From Margaritifera margaritifera (lineage: Eukaryota > Mollusca > Bivalvia > Unionida > Margaritiferidae), in contig JAQPZY010001297.1 in the NCBI GenBank assembly GCA_029931535.1, positions 1,240,001-1,304,000 of the forward strand: a DNA stretch of 64,000 nucleotides. Direction: 5' to 3'. Positions 44,101 through 56,844 of the stretch are shown here, one piece after another (positions within the stretch are counted from its first letter, which is position 1; each line of letters starts with the position of its first letter). The notes beneath the pieces are model-generated. The model saw only the letters and a program-made list of their open reading frames with translations. It made no database searches and was not told where the DNA came from. A program made the translations under genes and the position numbers.

Positions 44101-47100
44101 GATCTATTCATTGAATGTAGCACACCGTTCCAATGGTCTCATGTGTGGAAAAGACACTTGATCTACTCATTCAATCTAGCAGACCGTTCCCGTGGTCTCA
44201 TGGGTGGAAAAGAGACTTGATCTACTCATTGAATGTAGCATACCTTTTCAGTTGTCTCATGGGTGGAAGAGAGTCTTGATCTTCTCATTGAATGTTGCAT
44301 ACCGTTCCAGTGGTCTCATGGGTGGAAAGAGACTTGATCTACCCATTGAATGTAGCATACCGTTCCAATGGTCTCGTGGGTGGAAAATCGACTTGATCTA
44401 CCCATTGAATGTTGCACACCGTTCCAGTGGTCTCATGTGTGGAAAAGAGACTTGATCTACTCATTGAATGTAGCACACCGTACCAGTCGTCTCAAGGGTG
44501 GATTGGACACTTGATCTACTCATTGAATGTAGCACACCGTACCAGTGGTCTCATGGGTGGAAAAGAGATTTGTTCTACTCATTGAATGTAGTACACCATT
44601 ACAATGGTCTCATGGGTGGAAAGGAGACTTGATCTACTCTTTGAATGTAGTACACCGTTCCAATGGTCACTTGGGTGGAAAGGAGACTTGATCTAATCAT
44701 TGAATGTAGCATACCGTTCCAGTGGTCTAATTGTTGGAAAAGAGACTTGATCTACTCAATGAATCTAGCATACTGTTCCCGTGGTCTCATGGGTGGAAAA
44801 GAGACTTTATCTACTCATTGAATGTAGCATACCGTTCCAGTGGTCTCATCGGTGGAAAAGAGATTTGGTCTGCTCATTGAATGTAACATACCGTTCCCGT
44901 TGTCTAAATGAATGTATCATGCCGTTCCAATGATCTCATGGGTGGAAAAGAGACTTGATGTACCCATTGAATGTAGACTGCCGTTCCAATGGTCTCCTGA
45001 GTGGAAAAGAGACTTGATCTACTCATTGAATGTAGTACACTTTTCCAATGGTCTCATGTGTTGAAAAGAGACTTGGTCTACTCATTGAATGTAGTACACT
45101 GTTCCAATGGTCCCATCGGTGGAAAAGAGACTTGATCTACTCACTGAATGTAGTACACCGTTCCAATGGTCTCCAGGGTGGAAAGGAGACTTGATCTACT
45201 CATTGAATGTAGTTCACCGTTCCAATTGTCACTTGGGTGGAAAAGAGACTTGTGGTCTCATGTTTGGAAAAGAGACTTGATCTACTCATTGAATCTAGCA
45301 GACCGTTCCCGTGGTCCCATGGGTCGAAAAGAGACTTTATCTACTCATTGAATGTGGCATACCTTTCTTGTGGTCTCATGGGTGGAAAAGAGAATTGGTC
45401 TACTCATTGAATGTTGCATATCGTTCCCGATCTGTAATTGAATGTATCATACCGTTCCAATGGTCTCATGGGTAGAAAAGAGACTTGATCTATTCATTGA
45501 ATGTAGTACACCATTACAATGGTCTCATGGGTAGAAAAGAGACTTGATCTACTCATTGAATGTAGTACACCGTTCCAATGATCTAATGGGTGAAAAAGAG
45601 ACTTGATATACTCATTGAATGTAGCTCACCGTTCCAGTTGTCTAATGGGTGGAAAAGAGCTTGATCTACTCTTTTAATGTACCACACCGTTCCAGTGGTC
45701 TCATGGATGGAAAAGAGACTTGATCTACTCATTTAATGTAGCACACCATTCCAGTGGTCTCATGGGTGGAAAAGAGACTTGATCTACTCATTGAATGTAG
45801 TACACCGTTCCAGGGGTCTCATGGGTGGAAAAGAGACTTGATCTACTCATTGAATGTAGTACACCGTTCCAATGGTCTCATGGGTGAAAAAGAGACTTGA
45901 TCTTCTCATTGAATTTAGCATACCGTTCCAATGGTCTCATGGGCGGAAAAGATATTTGATCTACCCATTGAACGTAGCATACAGTTCTAGTGGTCACAAG
46001 GGCGGAAAAGAGACTTGATCTACCCATTGAATGTCGCATACCGTTCCAGTGGTATCATGGGTGGAAAAGAGACTTGATCTACCCATTGAATGTAGCATAC
46101 CGTTCCAGTAGTCTCATGGGTTGAAAAGAGACTTGATCTACCCATTGAATATGGCATACCGTTCCAATGGTCTAATTGGTGGAAAAGAGACTTGATCTCC
46201 CTATTGAATGTAACATACTGTCCCATGGTCTCATGGGTGGAGAAGAGACTTGATCTACTCATTGAATGTAGCATACCGTTCCAGTGGTCTCATGGGTGGA
46301 AAAGAGACTTGATCTACTCATTGAATGTAGCATACCGTTCCAGTGGTATCATGGGTGGAAAAGAGACTTGATCTACCCATTGTATCTAATATACCGTTCC
46401 CGTGGTCTAAAGGGTGGAAAAGAGACTTGATCTACTTATTGAATGTTGCATACCGTTCCAGTGGTCTCATGGGTGGAAAAAAGATTTGATCTACTCATTG
46501 AATTTAGCATACCGTTCCCGTGGTCTAATTGAATGTAGCATACCGTTCCAATGGTCTCATGGGTAGAAAAGAGACTTGATTTACTCATTGAATGTATTAC
46601 ACCGTTCCAATGGTCTCATGGTTTGAAAAGAGACTTGATCTACTCATTGAATGTAGTACACCGTTCCAATGGTCTCATGTGTGGAAAAGAGACTTGATCT
46701 ACTCATTGAATGCAGTATACCGTTCCAATGGTCTCATGGGTGGAAAAGAGACTTGATATACTCATTGAATCTAGTACACCGTTCCAATGGTCTCATGCTT
46801 TGAATAGAGACTTGATCTACTCATTGAATGTAGTTCACCGTTCCAATTGTCTCATGGGTGGAAAAGAGACTTGATCTTCTCACTGAATGTAACACACCGT
46901 TCCAGTGGTCTCATGCGTGGAAAAGAGACTTGGTCTGCTCATTGAATGTAGCACGCCGTTCCAGTGGTCTCATGGGTGGAAAAGAGACTTTATCTACCCA
47001 TTAAATGTAGCATTCCGTTCCAATGGTCTCATGGGTGGAAAAGAGACCTGATTTTCCCACTGAATGTAGCATACCGTTCCAGTGGTCTCATGGTTGGAAA

Positions 47101-47518
47101 AGAGACTTGATCTGCCCATTGAATGTAGCATACCGTTCCCGTTGTCTCATGGATGGAAAAGAGATATGATCTACCCATTGAATGTCGCATACCGTTCCCG
47201 TGGTCTCATCGGTGGAAAAGAGATTTGATCTACCCATTGAATGTAGCATACCGTTCCCGTAGTGTCATCGGTGGAAAAGAGATTTGATCTACTCATTGAA
47301 TGTACCATACCTTTCCAATGGTCTCATGGGTGGAAAAGAGACTTGATCTACTCATTGAATGTACCATACCGTTCCAATGGTCTCATGGGTGGAAAAGAGA
47401 CTTGATCTACTCATTGAATGTACCATACCGTTCCAATGGTCTCATGGGTGGAAAAGAGACTTGATCTACTCATTGAATATAGTATACCGTTCCAATGGTC
47501 TCATGGGTAGAAAAGAGC
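38110..47518. repeat. 59-bp satellite array, about 160 units (9.4 kb)
   Basis: Head-to-tail units of about 59 bp, consensus GGTGGAAAAGAGACTTGATC, TACTCATTGAATGTAGCATA, CCGTTCCAGTGGTCTCATG. The first and last units are the most diverged. Each unit has GTCTC and GAGAC twelve bases apart, so it can form a small hairpin. About ten units are cut short and read CCCGTTGTCTAATTGAATGTATC; they recur at uneven spacing (0.53-1.27 kb). Several longer blocks recur in nearly the same unit order, for example around 39,955, 42,782 and 44,484. The array therefore grew by duplication of multi-unit blocks. Since 59 is not a multiple of three no long frame exists; the 60-100-codon frames inside it are not genes. 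Confidence 0.97.
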
Positions 47519-47864
47519 AATCACGCGACTTCCATATAAGAATAGATTTTCTACACGTAGGTAAATTATTCGAATTAATTTTAAAAAGTATTTGGTTTCA
47601 TGGTAATGTTTATGTTTTCAACTCAGAATTGATAGATTTTTTTTTAAACGGTGTGACTGCGTTTATTTTTCTCACCCCATAGCATTTGCGCGTCAGTGTA
47701 TTTCTAACGCATTTTCTGACTATTTGAATGAAGTCGGTCTTAAATACTTTACTCTAGCTATCCTTTGGTTTGAAAATTGTTTTAATTCAGTAAATTTCCA
47801 TACCTATAAAAAGCTTGTTTTCTTTTAGCACAGAGACAATGGGAGAGGATCATAAAATTAAAAA

Positions 47865-47943
<79 letters not shown>

Positions 47944-48480
47944 CCCGCTTCAACATTTGTATGTTACATTTACTTTACTATCGTCCCTTCACATACATTT
48001 TTCGGGATATAAGTTTAATACATATTGTAATTTCTTATCTTAGATAGCGCTGTGTTTGCTATGCACAGTTTGCCTCATTTGTCTTTTAACCTGGAAATGG
48101 AACAACGCAATTTGCTTCTCCGTGTGTATAACACACATTTACACAGATCATCCCAACTTTCATTAGTTTTGATAACACAAAATAGATACGTGGTTTGCAT
48201 ATTTTCATACTGATTTGGATCTGATTTTTTAAAATTAACTAATTCTCTATTACTAGATTTTCCCTGTCATTTAGTCATTTTAGTTATGTAAATGTTTTCT
48301 TTCGGCTTTTGTGTTGCGTGTTTGTTGTTGTTGTTGTTGTTGTTTTTTGTAAGTTGTTTTTATTAGTGATGAAGGCTCGATTAATTCGAAACGTTTGGAA
48401 AATGTGTTGTGACTGAGCCGTTACCAATTTTTCTGTCATTATATAGTATGATCTCAGGTTACGAAAAACAATATATGTGT
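47519..48480. other. Intergenic DNA with (TC)n tract
   Basis: A (CT)n microsatellite at 47,870-47,939 and a (TTG)n run at 48,324-48,342. No gene. Confidence 0.5.
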
Positions 48481-48499
48481 GTGTAACACCAGTATAATC

Positions 48500-49320
48500 A
48501 AACTGGGTAGAGAATTATAATTACTTCCATGCGGTGATCGATCCCTTGATCTAGCTGTCATGCACCAGCGCTCTTATCTACTCGACCATGGGCTCATCAC
48601 CCCAAGAATGGAACAAAGTCAAAGGAAAGGGCTCGAGGTGCACGGGAACCAACTGCTATGGAAGCGGAAATTAACACTCAGCTAAATGCACACACCCGCT
48701 GGATTTCTCTTAAGAAATGCAAGGTATATACACGAAATCATAATTACAAATTGACACCAATTATACCAGATTCAGAGGAAAGTGCCTGTCTCGGATCCCA
48801 TATTATATGTATGGATGCATTATAATATAAAAGAAATTTACACAAAATGTCACATATATAATCAAACAGTTTAGAGTATAATAATTAGTCCTATATAGGA
48901 ATCGAACCTTTGCCGCGAGTATCGACACCCATCACTTATCAAGCATGCGCCAGCGCGCTTATCAACTCGGCTATGCGATCATCCCTCCAAACATCATGGA
49001 ACAAAGTCAATGGAAATGGATTGAGGTGCACGGGAACCAGATAACTAGGCATGCAGAAATTAACACTCGGCTAAATACACAGATCATCCGAATTTCTATT
49101 TAGAAATGCAAATCATATACATGAAATTATAAATACCAACTCACATTTATGTACTAAACAGAGAAGATAGCGCTTATGCCTAGATCCCACGCGATATGTA
49201 TTAATACATTATTTGATAAAAGAAATTGATATAGAATGATACCAAGATAATGAAAAAAGGTTAGAGAGCTATAATTCGTGATAAAGAGGAATCGAACCTG
49301 TGCCCCGAGTAACAATACCT
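48500..49320 (-). mobile_element. Tandem tRNA-derived SINE-like repeat, period 388 bp
   Basis: On the minus strand a tRNA-like head is visible twice in good form (near 48,540-48,600 and 48,895-48,985), with a third, partial copy near 49,290. It has an A-box-like TAGCCGAGTTGATAAGCGC region and a B-box-like GGTTCGATTCC. Each head is followed by the same roughly 300-bp body containing GTGTTAATTTC and GGTTCCCGTGCACCTCGA. The GGAACAAAGTC block recurs at 48,610 and 48,998, giving a 388-bp period. Structure and internal RNA polymerase III boxes fit a tRNA-derived SINE present in tandem. None has an intact cloverleaf, so these are not functional tRNA genes. Confidence 0.6.
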
Positions 49321-50040
49321 ACATGTGGCCATCTATACATGGACTGCTATACAGGAGTTTCTACATAGTTGTCTAACCTACGGGCTTAGATGCAGAGTGT
49401 TGACTGTGATGTCTGTGTAACAGAGATTAACTATTCCATTGACATTCATTAATCTAAGGATAAGAGGAGACACGTCTGTGCTAGATCCAAAGAAAATAAG
49501 GGACCAAAAGGGGCCAGAACTCCAACTGATAGCATGTACAGTCCTGGCAGAGTTATTATCATTGGATCCCACTGCAAAAAAAAAAAAAATAAATACCGCT
49601 ATCATTAGAAATGCAAAACAACATGTTTTTTTTTTTATCACAGATACACAGCAGTGGCAGAGTAACCTCCCAAACAACCACAGCAACTGCTGGGGGTGGG
49701 GTGGGGCTTGACAGTCCCAGTGGGGGCTAAAAATTCCCATAAAACAATTTTGTTTATTGGGAGGGCCCCAGCATTTAAGTTTTTCAGGAAGGGAGAGGGG
49801 AATAATTTCTTGCTATGCCAATGATGAACTGACAGTATTCTGTACAGTTTAGAGGATTTGAAATCCCTACAGACCAATCAGTAAAATGACAAGGTAGTAA
49901 GAAGTACTAAAAATAAAATTCCAAGGGGTTCTCTAGGGAAAATAATTGGTTAAAATAGGAGCTCTCATGGGTTCACTGGTAAAGTTCTTGCACTATGAAA
50001 AGGCAAATTTCAAAGCAAATGTGTGCTAACTGTGATATAA
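49321..50040. other. Intergenic DNA
   Basis: No gene recognised; frames of about 100 codons on both strands overlap each other and have no domain. Confidence 0.4.
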
Positions 50041-50041
50041 G

Positions 50042-50391
50042 CAAAAAGGATCAAGAAGGTAAATAAAGCATACGCATTTACTTTGTGGATCCGTTTTTTT
50101 AAACCTGGTTATCTTAATTTTTTCAGAGTTATCCTCCTGAGTGTGTACAATATCTGAGACGTTACTGGATGTAGCAATGTGGTTTCACTACATCATAAAA
50201 TTATATCTAAATAAAAATGTGTTGATTCTGGATCAATTATAAGTGATTATTGATTCGTTTCACCAAATTATATAGGCACGTCCTTTGGATTTGCATGTGA
50301 AATGAATGTATAATGTATTCACCTTAAATTTGTCAACGGATCCACAAAAAGTAAATGTGTATGCTTTATTTACCATTTTGATCCTTAAGCA
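50042..50391. mobile_element. MITE with about 52-bp terminal inverted repeats
   Basis: The left arm contains GGATCAAGAAGGTAAATAAA, GCATACGCATTTACTTTGTGG and ATCCGTT. Its reverse complement, with a few changes, lies at 50,335-50,391. The arms flank about 240 bp of AT-rich, non-coding DNA. Long inverted ends around a short core without a gene define a MITE, a non-autonomous DNA transposon. The parent transposase is not in the window and the family is not identified. Confidence 0.75.
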
Positions 50392-50466
50392 GAGACTTAA
50401 AACTTCCAAAAACTTGTACCAAATATTAGGTCCGTCAGCACTTTGAGTTTTTAATGTTCCGATTTG

Positions 50467-50502
50467 TGTGTGTGTATGTGTATGTGTGTGTGTGTGTGTG
50501 TG
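50467..50502. repeat. (GT)n microsatellite
   Basis: GT-rich tract with two TATG interruptions. Confidence 0.9.
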
Positions 50503-50716
50503 TTGATTCTGTTTTTGTCATCTAATTATTTTTCCTTATTATTTAACTTTTTTTCTATCGATTTCCCTTATCATTCAGAGATGTAAATAGCTAATGTTTT
50601 CTCTCAGCTTTTGTTATTAATGTGTTTGTTTTGTTTTTAATGCACATGACCAAAATCAAAGTGAGCTTATGGTATGGCTCTGTGTCTGTCGTGGGTAGTC
50701 CATCCATCTGTTAGCA

Positions 50717-51085
50717 CGTGTTTGTAAACACTCTAGGGACTTCATGTATGATCCGATTTCAGTTAGACATTGTTTGCAAGCTTACAACATCAAGACTTCA
50801 GATGAGTTCGATTATGAGCGATATCCACACATATTAATGAGGTGATCATGCATCCAATTGACTGAGCTTGTGTACACTCAAGAGGCCATATCTCTCATCT
50901 GATTGTAATCAGATTTTGTATTTAAGCAAACATTATCAAGACCTCGCATAACTTTGATTATGACCGACATTCAAACATATTAAATAGGTCAAATTTGCAT
51001 CTGATTGGCTGAGTTTGTAAACACATTGTAAACGTCACATTTCGGATCAGATTGTGCTCAGATTTGCTATCTCACTATTTATTCT
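50717..51085. repeat. About 147-bp tandem repeat, two and a half diverged units
   Basis: The phrase GTTTGTAAACAC(T)C…GATC(A/C)GATT recurs at 50,717, 50,865 and 51,011. Each unit contains AAGACNTCGNATNA, GATTATGA, CACATATTAA and GAGGTGATCATGCATC-like blocks. Units differ at many sites, so the duplication is old. No frame persists. Confidence 0.6.
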
Positions 51086-52300
51086 ATACTCAGCTGGTTG
51101 GGTAAATCATTTGCTCTTTCACTAACTTACTGCGGGACTTCTCTTAAATCTGTGTTTAAACAAGTTATGAGCTTCTAAAATCTTATTTCTGTATTTTGTA
51201 GCTCAGAGCTTTTGCTAGCTCTGTCATTGCCACTCCATTTTTATAATTGGTAAATTAGTTTCAACTTGTTACCTCCACATCCTGATGTATTTCAAATTGT
51301 TCTCTTAAAAGGTGCTAAGCTGTTGGTACTCTCTGCAATGCAAATCTTGTATTTGCTGTATCAGTTAATTGGTCAGGGTCACGCAAAATTGACGTAACGG
51401 TCTAAGTCACTGTTAATCGTTTGACTTAGTATTGTATCTTTTTTTGTTATTTGTGTAAGCGAATGTGTGGTTTACTGTTTCTTTACAGACATTGTAGTAC
51501 CCAACTACAAAATCAGTTCTCTTCAATGAAATAGATATATTTCCCATTTCTGTTATCGATTGGATTGGTATAACATATCTCTTTGTCAGGGAGTGAGTGA
51601 ACGATAAATAGCCCTCTTCATTTGAGCGGTCCATTTATCGACTGGTGTTTCTTTTCAATTTCTTCCCTTAATATTTTTTTCATGATTGAGTTTTATAGGT
51701 TTAAGTACTCGTTGAACTGCTTAACTATGAAAATAGGAAAATGAACTCCTCATCTTTAATCTCATTATTACTGATCGATACTGTTCAATGGCTGATGGTA
51801 TTATTTCATCGTGTTGTAAACCTTTCTGCGAATTAAGTTTTCTTAAAAAGCCTTTGAAATAATTCCAGTGACTGCTGTGCTAAATCCTCTGAATATTAGT
51901 GACACGACTATACTAGTAGCTATCTCAGCTATACCCATTCCCCAACAAATAAAACTACAAAATCAATCCCAACCGCCAAAACTACAAACTCAACCGGAAA
52001 ACAGCAAACCCAACCGGAAACTCCATCGTAAAAACAGCAAACCCAACCGCAAAAACGGTAAACTCCACCGCAAAAACCAAAAAATCAAATGCAATAAAAG
52101 ATTACCTTCCCCATTGAGCTGGCATTGTTTTTTTACGGTGTGGAAAAAGTCGTTACCCCGGTGGAGGTACTATTAAAAACACACCAGGGGAATTTACTGT
52201 AAAATAAATTGGAGTGGAGTTGTAATCGTCAAATGTTCAATAGAGCGACAAGTCGCCTTTTTTTAATTGTAAAAACTCGGGCCCCTGAAAATCGAGATTG
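51086..52300. other. Intergenic DNA; low-complexity plus-strand frame
   Basis: A 102-codon frame at 51,868-52,176 is built from repeats of CAAACCCAACCGGAAAA-like units, giving KPNRKLHRKNSKPN. It is low-complexity and may be the start of the LINE first ORF or unrelated. Nothing else is recognised. Confidence 0.3.
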
Positions 52301-52549
52301 TAAAGCAGAAAATGTGCACGGAATATAACCCGAAACAATTAACAAAGCCCCGCAACAAAGGGGTAATCTATGTCCACAGAAATAACTCAGTAGACTAAAT
52401 TAAAGCCCTAATTGGACAAAACGGTAAAAAAATTGAAAGGTCGGTCCTACTAAAAAAACAGATAGGGCCACGAAAGTATCGCTGTTGTACTATTTTGCAA
52501 GGGGGCAATACCAACCCAAGTGAAAACGGACCAAAGGGTAGAACCCAAC

Positions 52550-52740
52550 AAGGTATATCTGTACAAAAATTGCAAAAGGTTGGGACAGTTCACAAACAAA
52601 TGCAGAAACAGATTCAGGTGTGATCACTGTGGTCTGCGCCACGTAAACATTGAACAACAGCGGGAATAAAAGATCAGCGATGCGCTAATTGCAAAGGGAA
52701 TCACAAGCACAATAACCGTACATGCCCTAGAGCTAGACCC
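52550..52740 (+). pseudogene. LINE ORF1 zinc-knuckle fragment
   Basis: The frame encodes CKRLGQFTNKC, CDHCGLRH and, in another frame, CANCKGNHKHNNRTC. These are three CCHC-type zinc knuckles in the spacing seen in ORF1 proteins of I/Jockey-type LINEs, which bind the element RNA. The first knuckle lacks its leading cysteine and has Q in place of H, and the last needs a frame change after a TAA at about 52,669. The fragment is dead. Confidence 0.6.
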
Positions 52741-53289
52741 TAACAATTCAGTATATGGTCACTAAAGAGCTATTATTACAAACAAGCAAGGGATTACCTA
52801 GACGAGGAATACCCAAAATAACACTAACCCAACACACGATCACAAGGTTGTAGCCACCAATAAAGGGCTAACTATGAGAATAAACAACTCGGAAGGGATG
52901 AAAAATCCAACAATCATAATAACGGACCCGAAATAGGAATAGGAGAAGTGGAAGAAAAAAAAGCAAAAGAGGCAATAATTGAGGAAGAAGAAGAAGAGGA
53001 GCAAACAATAAAATCAGCTAATATCATTGCAAAACCCGACGCTGTAGCCTTCAAAGAAAAAGCAGCACGGAAAATAACCAAAGATATCACAGTAGAAGAT
53101 TTGTATCAATATTTGCTGAGTATTTGGAGAGAAACTTTCAGTGGGTTCCCATGAAAAAAGGTATTATATGTCTCTAAGAACATGGCAATAAATAAATAAA
53201 ATAAAATAAAATAAAATAAAATAAATGATAAAAAATTAAAAATAATAACAAATGGCAACTGAAGAAAATATAAGGAAAATATAGTTATC

Positions 53290-54266
53290 TGGCATTGGAA
53301 CGCACTCGTTCTTCGAACAAATGCCGACCACTTAAACGTTAAGTTGAAACAAACTTCCAGACAACCAGGTATAATTTGCATACAAGAAACACACTTAAAT
53401 GACACAACACATATCCCCAAAATGATAGGATACAAAAATAATTACATGAAACATCGTTCCACTAATGCCAAAGGAAGGGACCTGCGATCTTTACAAAAAG
53501 TAATCGATTAGCAGAAAACTATGAACTGTCCGAAATACAACAATGTAGCGAACTAGAGATACATGCAGTTGAAGTCCAAGGACAGAACCACCTCATAATC
53601 ATTGTCAACCTATATGAACCCGGTACAATAAAAAAACTTTTCACTAGAAGAGGTTGCTTAAATAATAAAAATAACCTGGGTGAATGGGTGGTGATATGAT
53701 GGGATTTTAACACCCAAAACGAGTTATGGGACAGGGATTGAACCAATAGTAGACGGATAACGATAGAAAAATGGGCCAAAAATGTAACCTAACATTCATA
53801 AGCAATGGCTCCAATACACGTATAGACAAAAGGAAAAAAAAATCTGCTGCTATAGATCTTACGCGTTTTACCCCAAAATTAGCAGAGGTGACCAAATGGA
53901 AAATAGGTAGTACATGTACCAACATTTCAGAAAAACTAAAGAAGAGTTTGAAGCGACCATTTTTCTTTAATTACATCTATACAACTTAGGTTCTCCCCAA
54001 CACACACACATATACACTTGGATACATCACCCCTGCCCAGACGGAAATACGAAAAAGGAGACTGGGAAACGCTTGAGTACCTATGCACAAAAGTCAGCTC
54101 CGAGGGCATTTATGACGAAGACGCCGATATTTTTAACTACAACATCATTACTAACGTCAATTACATAGCGGAAGCCTCAATAGCAAAGACAAAGGGTACA
54201 ATAACTAAACCAGCCATCCCGTGGTGGAATGAAGACTTTAATATAGCCGTTAAGAAAGAAAAATAA
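53290..54266 (+). pseudogene. LINE endonuclease and EN-RT linker remnant
   Basis: Visible blocks are a WN-type start near 53,293, PGIICIQETHLND (53,369-53,407, the catalytic glutamate region of AP-type endonucleases), LIIIVNLYEPGT (53,590-53,630), and DFNTQNELWDRD near 53,700. The open piece 54,018-54,266 ends in PAIPWWNEDFN, the usual link to the RT part. Frames change at least three times. The AP-type endonuclease nicks the target DNA to prime reverse transcription. Confidence 0.6.
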
Positions 54267-54779
54267 AGTGTGTGTGTAGGGGGGGGGGGGGAGAGGGGGT
54301 AATAGGTTTCACAGCACAAAAAATTCAGCGGACTTTCTAAGCTAAAGAGAAAAAGAAAATGCGGTCAAAAACGTAATATTCTCAGCTAAGCAAAAATCCC
54401 GGAGAGACTACTGCTCAAAATTAGACCTAAATCTAAATATAGACAGGTATGACAGCAGATAAATTAACTTAGGAAAAGACCGAAAAACTAACTCTAGACA
54501 CGTATGGTAGGAGATAAAGAAACTTAAGGGCGCAAACAAGTCGTTTACTTAAAATATTCCTGGAAATACCAAATAAAAATAAAGCAGAAAAATGTGCAGA
54601 ATTTTTTTCCAACACGAGTAGCGACGCCGACTTAAGTCAAAATTTCATAAAACCAAAAGAAGAGTTTGAAAAGAATTAAAAAACTATATTATTAACTGGA
54701 AGGGGGACAATAACGTCCCGTTAAATGTGCGTTTCGTTAAAGCTGAGTGGACGAAAGCGTTAAACGGGGGGAAAAAAAA

Positions 54780-55900
54780 CATCCACCGGAGAAGACACAA
54801 TAGGATATGAGATATACAAAAACATCCTAGATAAATTAGTAATAAAAATACTAGACCTAATTAACAAAATTTGGGAATAGGAAAAAACCAAAAAGATGAA
54901 AGAACGCAGTAGGTGTAGTTTTTCACACAGGCGACCCAGAATACCAACCCTAACCTTAACTATATCTAAATGGAAAACAAATGAGATTTGAAAAGCAAGG
55001 GACGTTCCTAGGCATGATACTCGATGAAGGGCTAACCTGAAAAGCCCATATCAACGAGCTAATAACACGATGTAATCAAGATATTAACCTTATCCGTAAT
55101 ATTAAAGGAACCGACTCGGGGACCGATCAAGCCACGCTCATAACACCATACCCAGCACTACTTCAATCTAAACTTGACTATGGATGTCAAGTATACGGAT
55201 CAGTTAGCGTCACGGTGCTCCAAATACTCAACATATTTCAATGTAAAGCGCTTGGCGCATGCACCGGTGTACTCATTAGGACATCGACGGAGGAAGCCCT
55301 CATATTAATAGGAGAAACCCCACTACGACTACGGCGCAAAGAAATGATGCTCATGTATTACACCTGTATTTCAATACACGGAGCGACCAATTAACAGTAC
55401 AGACCATACAAAGTTACGACAAACCATTCCGAGAAAAACATGAAAAATAAAATACCTAGCGGAAAGATCATTGCTAACGTTATAAAGGAACTAGGAATCG
55501 CAGAAATACAACATGATAAAGTAAAATATCTTGAAGATCCACAGTGGATCTGCTCCACACCACAAGTAAATTTTAACATAGCACAATTAGGAAATGATAA
55601 AGACGGTCCAATTGGGCTCAGAGCGAAAATATTCGTAAACATTGCAGATAAGTACAGCACATACACACAAACAGATCGAAAACTAAAGACCCGAACAAAA
55701 TGGCAACAGGAGTGGTAATGCCACAATTAGACATAGTGTTTGGAAGGAGTCTGGCAGACATACGCGTCATCTACGCAGTCAAGTTTATTGCACTCCTATC
55801 AGCACTAAATGTGATCAGAAAATACCAAGTAAACAAAGCAGTTATTCTGAGTGACACGCAACGTCCTACAGTCGCTGGCCTTCAACCATTAAAAAAGTCG
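54780..55900 (+). pseudogene. LINE RT flanks and RNase H fragment, core deleted
   Basis: STGEDTIGYEIYKNILDKL (54,783-54,840) is the RT finger-region block. It is followed after 70 bases by the late RT region: a KAHINEL block (55,045) and LDYGCQVYGSVSV (55,173-55,212). The YxDD palm is absent, so about 400-600 bp were probably deleted. Downstream, ALGACTGVLIRTSTEEALIL and then the RNase H segment (55,690-55,870) with the acidic helix VKFIALLSAL and a VILSDTQR block are readable; its first block is damaged. Confidence 0.55.
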
Positions 55901-56731
55901 GTAAAGTATGGTTAACCCACTGGCACTCGTATCGTTGCTTACAAGTATGTATTATGTATATATTAATACAAGGGAGGACACTTCTTCCATTTCTCCTGCG
56001 ACTTTTTTTTTAAGAATCGACACTGATATCTCAAGCTACACTTTGCGTAGCGTAATAACTTTAGCACCGATGTTTAGCTCAGAGATTCGACTTTTAAGAC
56101 CTATATCGAAGTCGACTCACTATTCTACCCTTAAGAAGAGCCAGCCCGTTTTCCAACGTTACCTCTGGACATGGCTATGATTACTCCCGCTTAATATGGA
56201 ACTGCAACACGCTGAATGGAATACTGCCCTCTCATTGGTCGATCGAAAATGACGTACTGCGCCTACAGATAACCTTATGTGCCACATGTCAGGCACCATC
56301 CTATGGACCGCCCACAAGAAATAAGCAACTGGGCATAGCTTTGACCAAATTTAACACGGTGAAAGATGGCAGGGGAGGAGGAGACGGACGGACAGCGTGC
56401 AGTAGACAGTATTGGCGCCCAGGGACTGCGGCTTGCTGGGTATCTATAAAAGGTCTTCACAATACTTAAGTTAGAAAGTGCGCAAACGCGCATATTGAAA
56501 GTAGTCGGACGTGCCAGTAACTGTCAATAAACGCCTTTTATCTAAATATCATATTCGACTTTAGTTTCAATAACGTAACAGTATGTATATAGATAGCTTG
56601 TTTACTTTTTCGTGTTTTGAATTGTTATTTGTTTGTGTCGTTCGCCTTGAAAAAAGAATCCGTAGATTTTGAAAGCTCAGGGCCAGTTTCTCAGAATGGC
56701 TGCACCGTACTTTGCCATGTTTGTTTCTTTC

Positions 56732-56844
<113 letters not shown>

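Larger units (their letters stand above)
52300..56578 (+). mobile_element. LINE with gag-like zinc knuckles, endonuclease, RT and RNase H; decayed
   Basis: Domain order along the plus strand is zinc-knuckle ORF1 remnant (52,550-52,740), AP-endonuclease remnant (53,290-53,720), linker and N-terminal RT part (54,018-54,890), C-terminal RT region (54,990-55,400) and a fragment of RNase H (55,650-55,900). The 3' UTR ends near 56,578. This is the plan of I- and Jockey-type LINEs with RNase H. The 3' 1.7 kb matches the truncated copy at 5,245-6,986. A stretch that should contain the RT catalytic YxDD box is missing between about 54,890 and 54,960. Stops and frameshifts are frequent. The 5' end is not defined. 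The 3' end lies 470 bp before the LTR fragment that hosts the right copy of element B. Confidence 0.7.

Noticed and set aside
38110..47518. Many 60-107-codon frames inside the 59-bp satellite
   Set aside because: They arise from repeat units in changing frames and carry no domain; the array is satellite DNA.
48540..48985. Functional tRNA genes
   Set aside because: B-box-like sequence is good but the cloverleaf is incomplete, and the sequences sit in repeated 388-bp units.
52948..53154. 68-codon glutamate-rich plus frame
   Set aside because: Lies within the LINE between ORF1 and endonuclease remnants; probably the ORF1 tail, not a separate gene.
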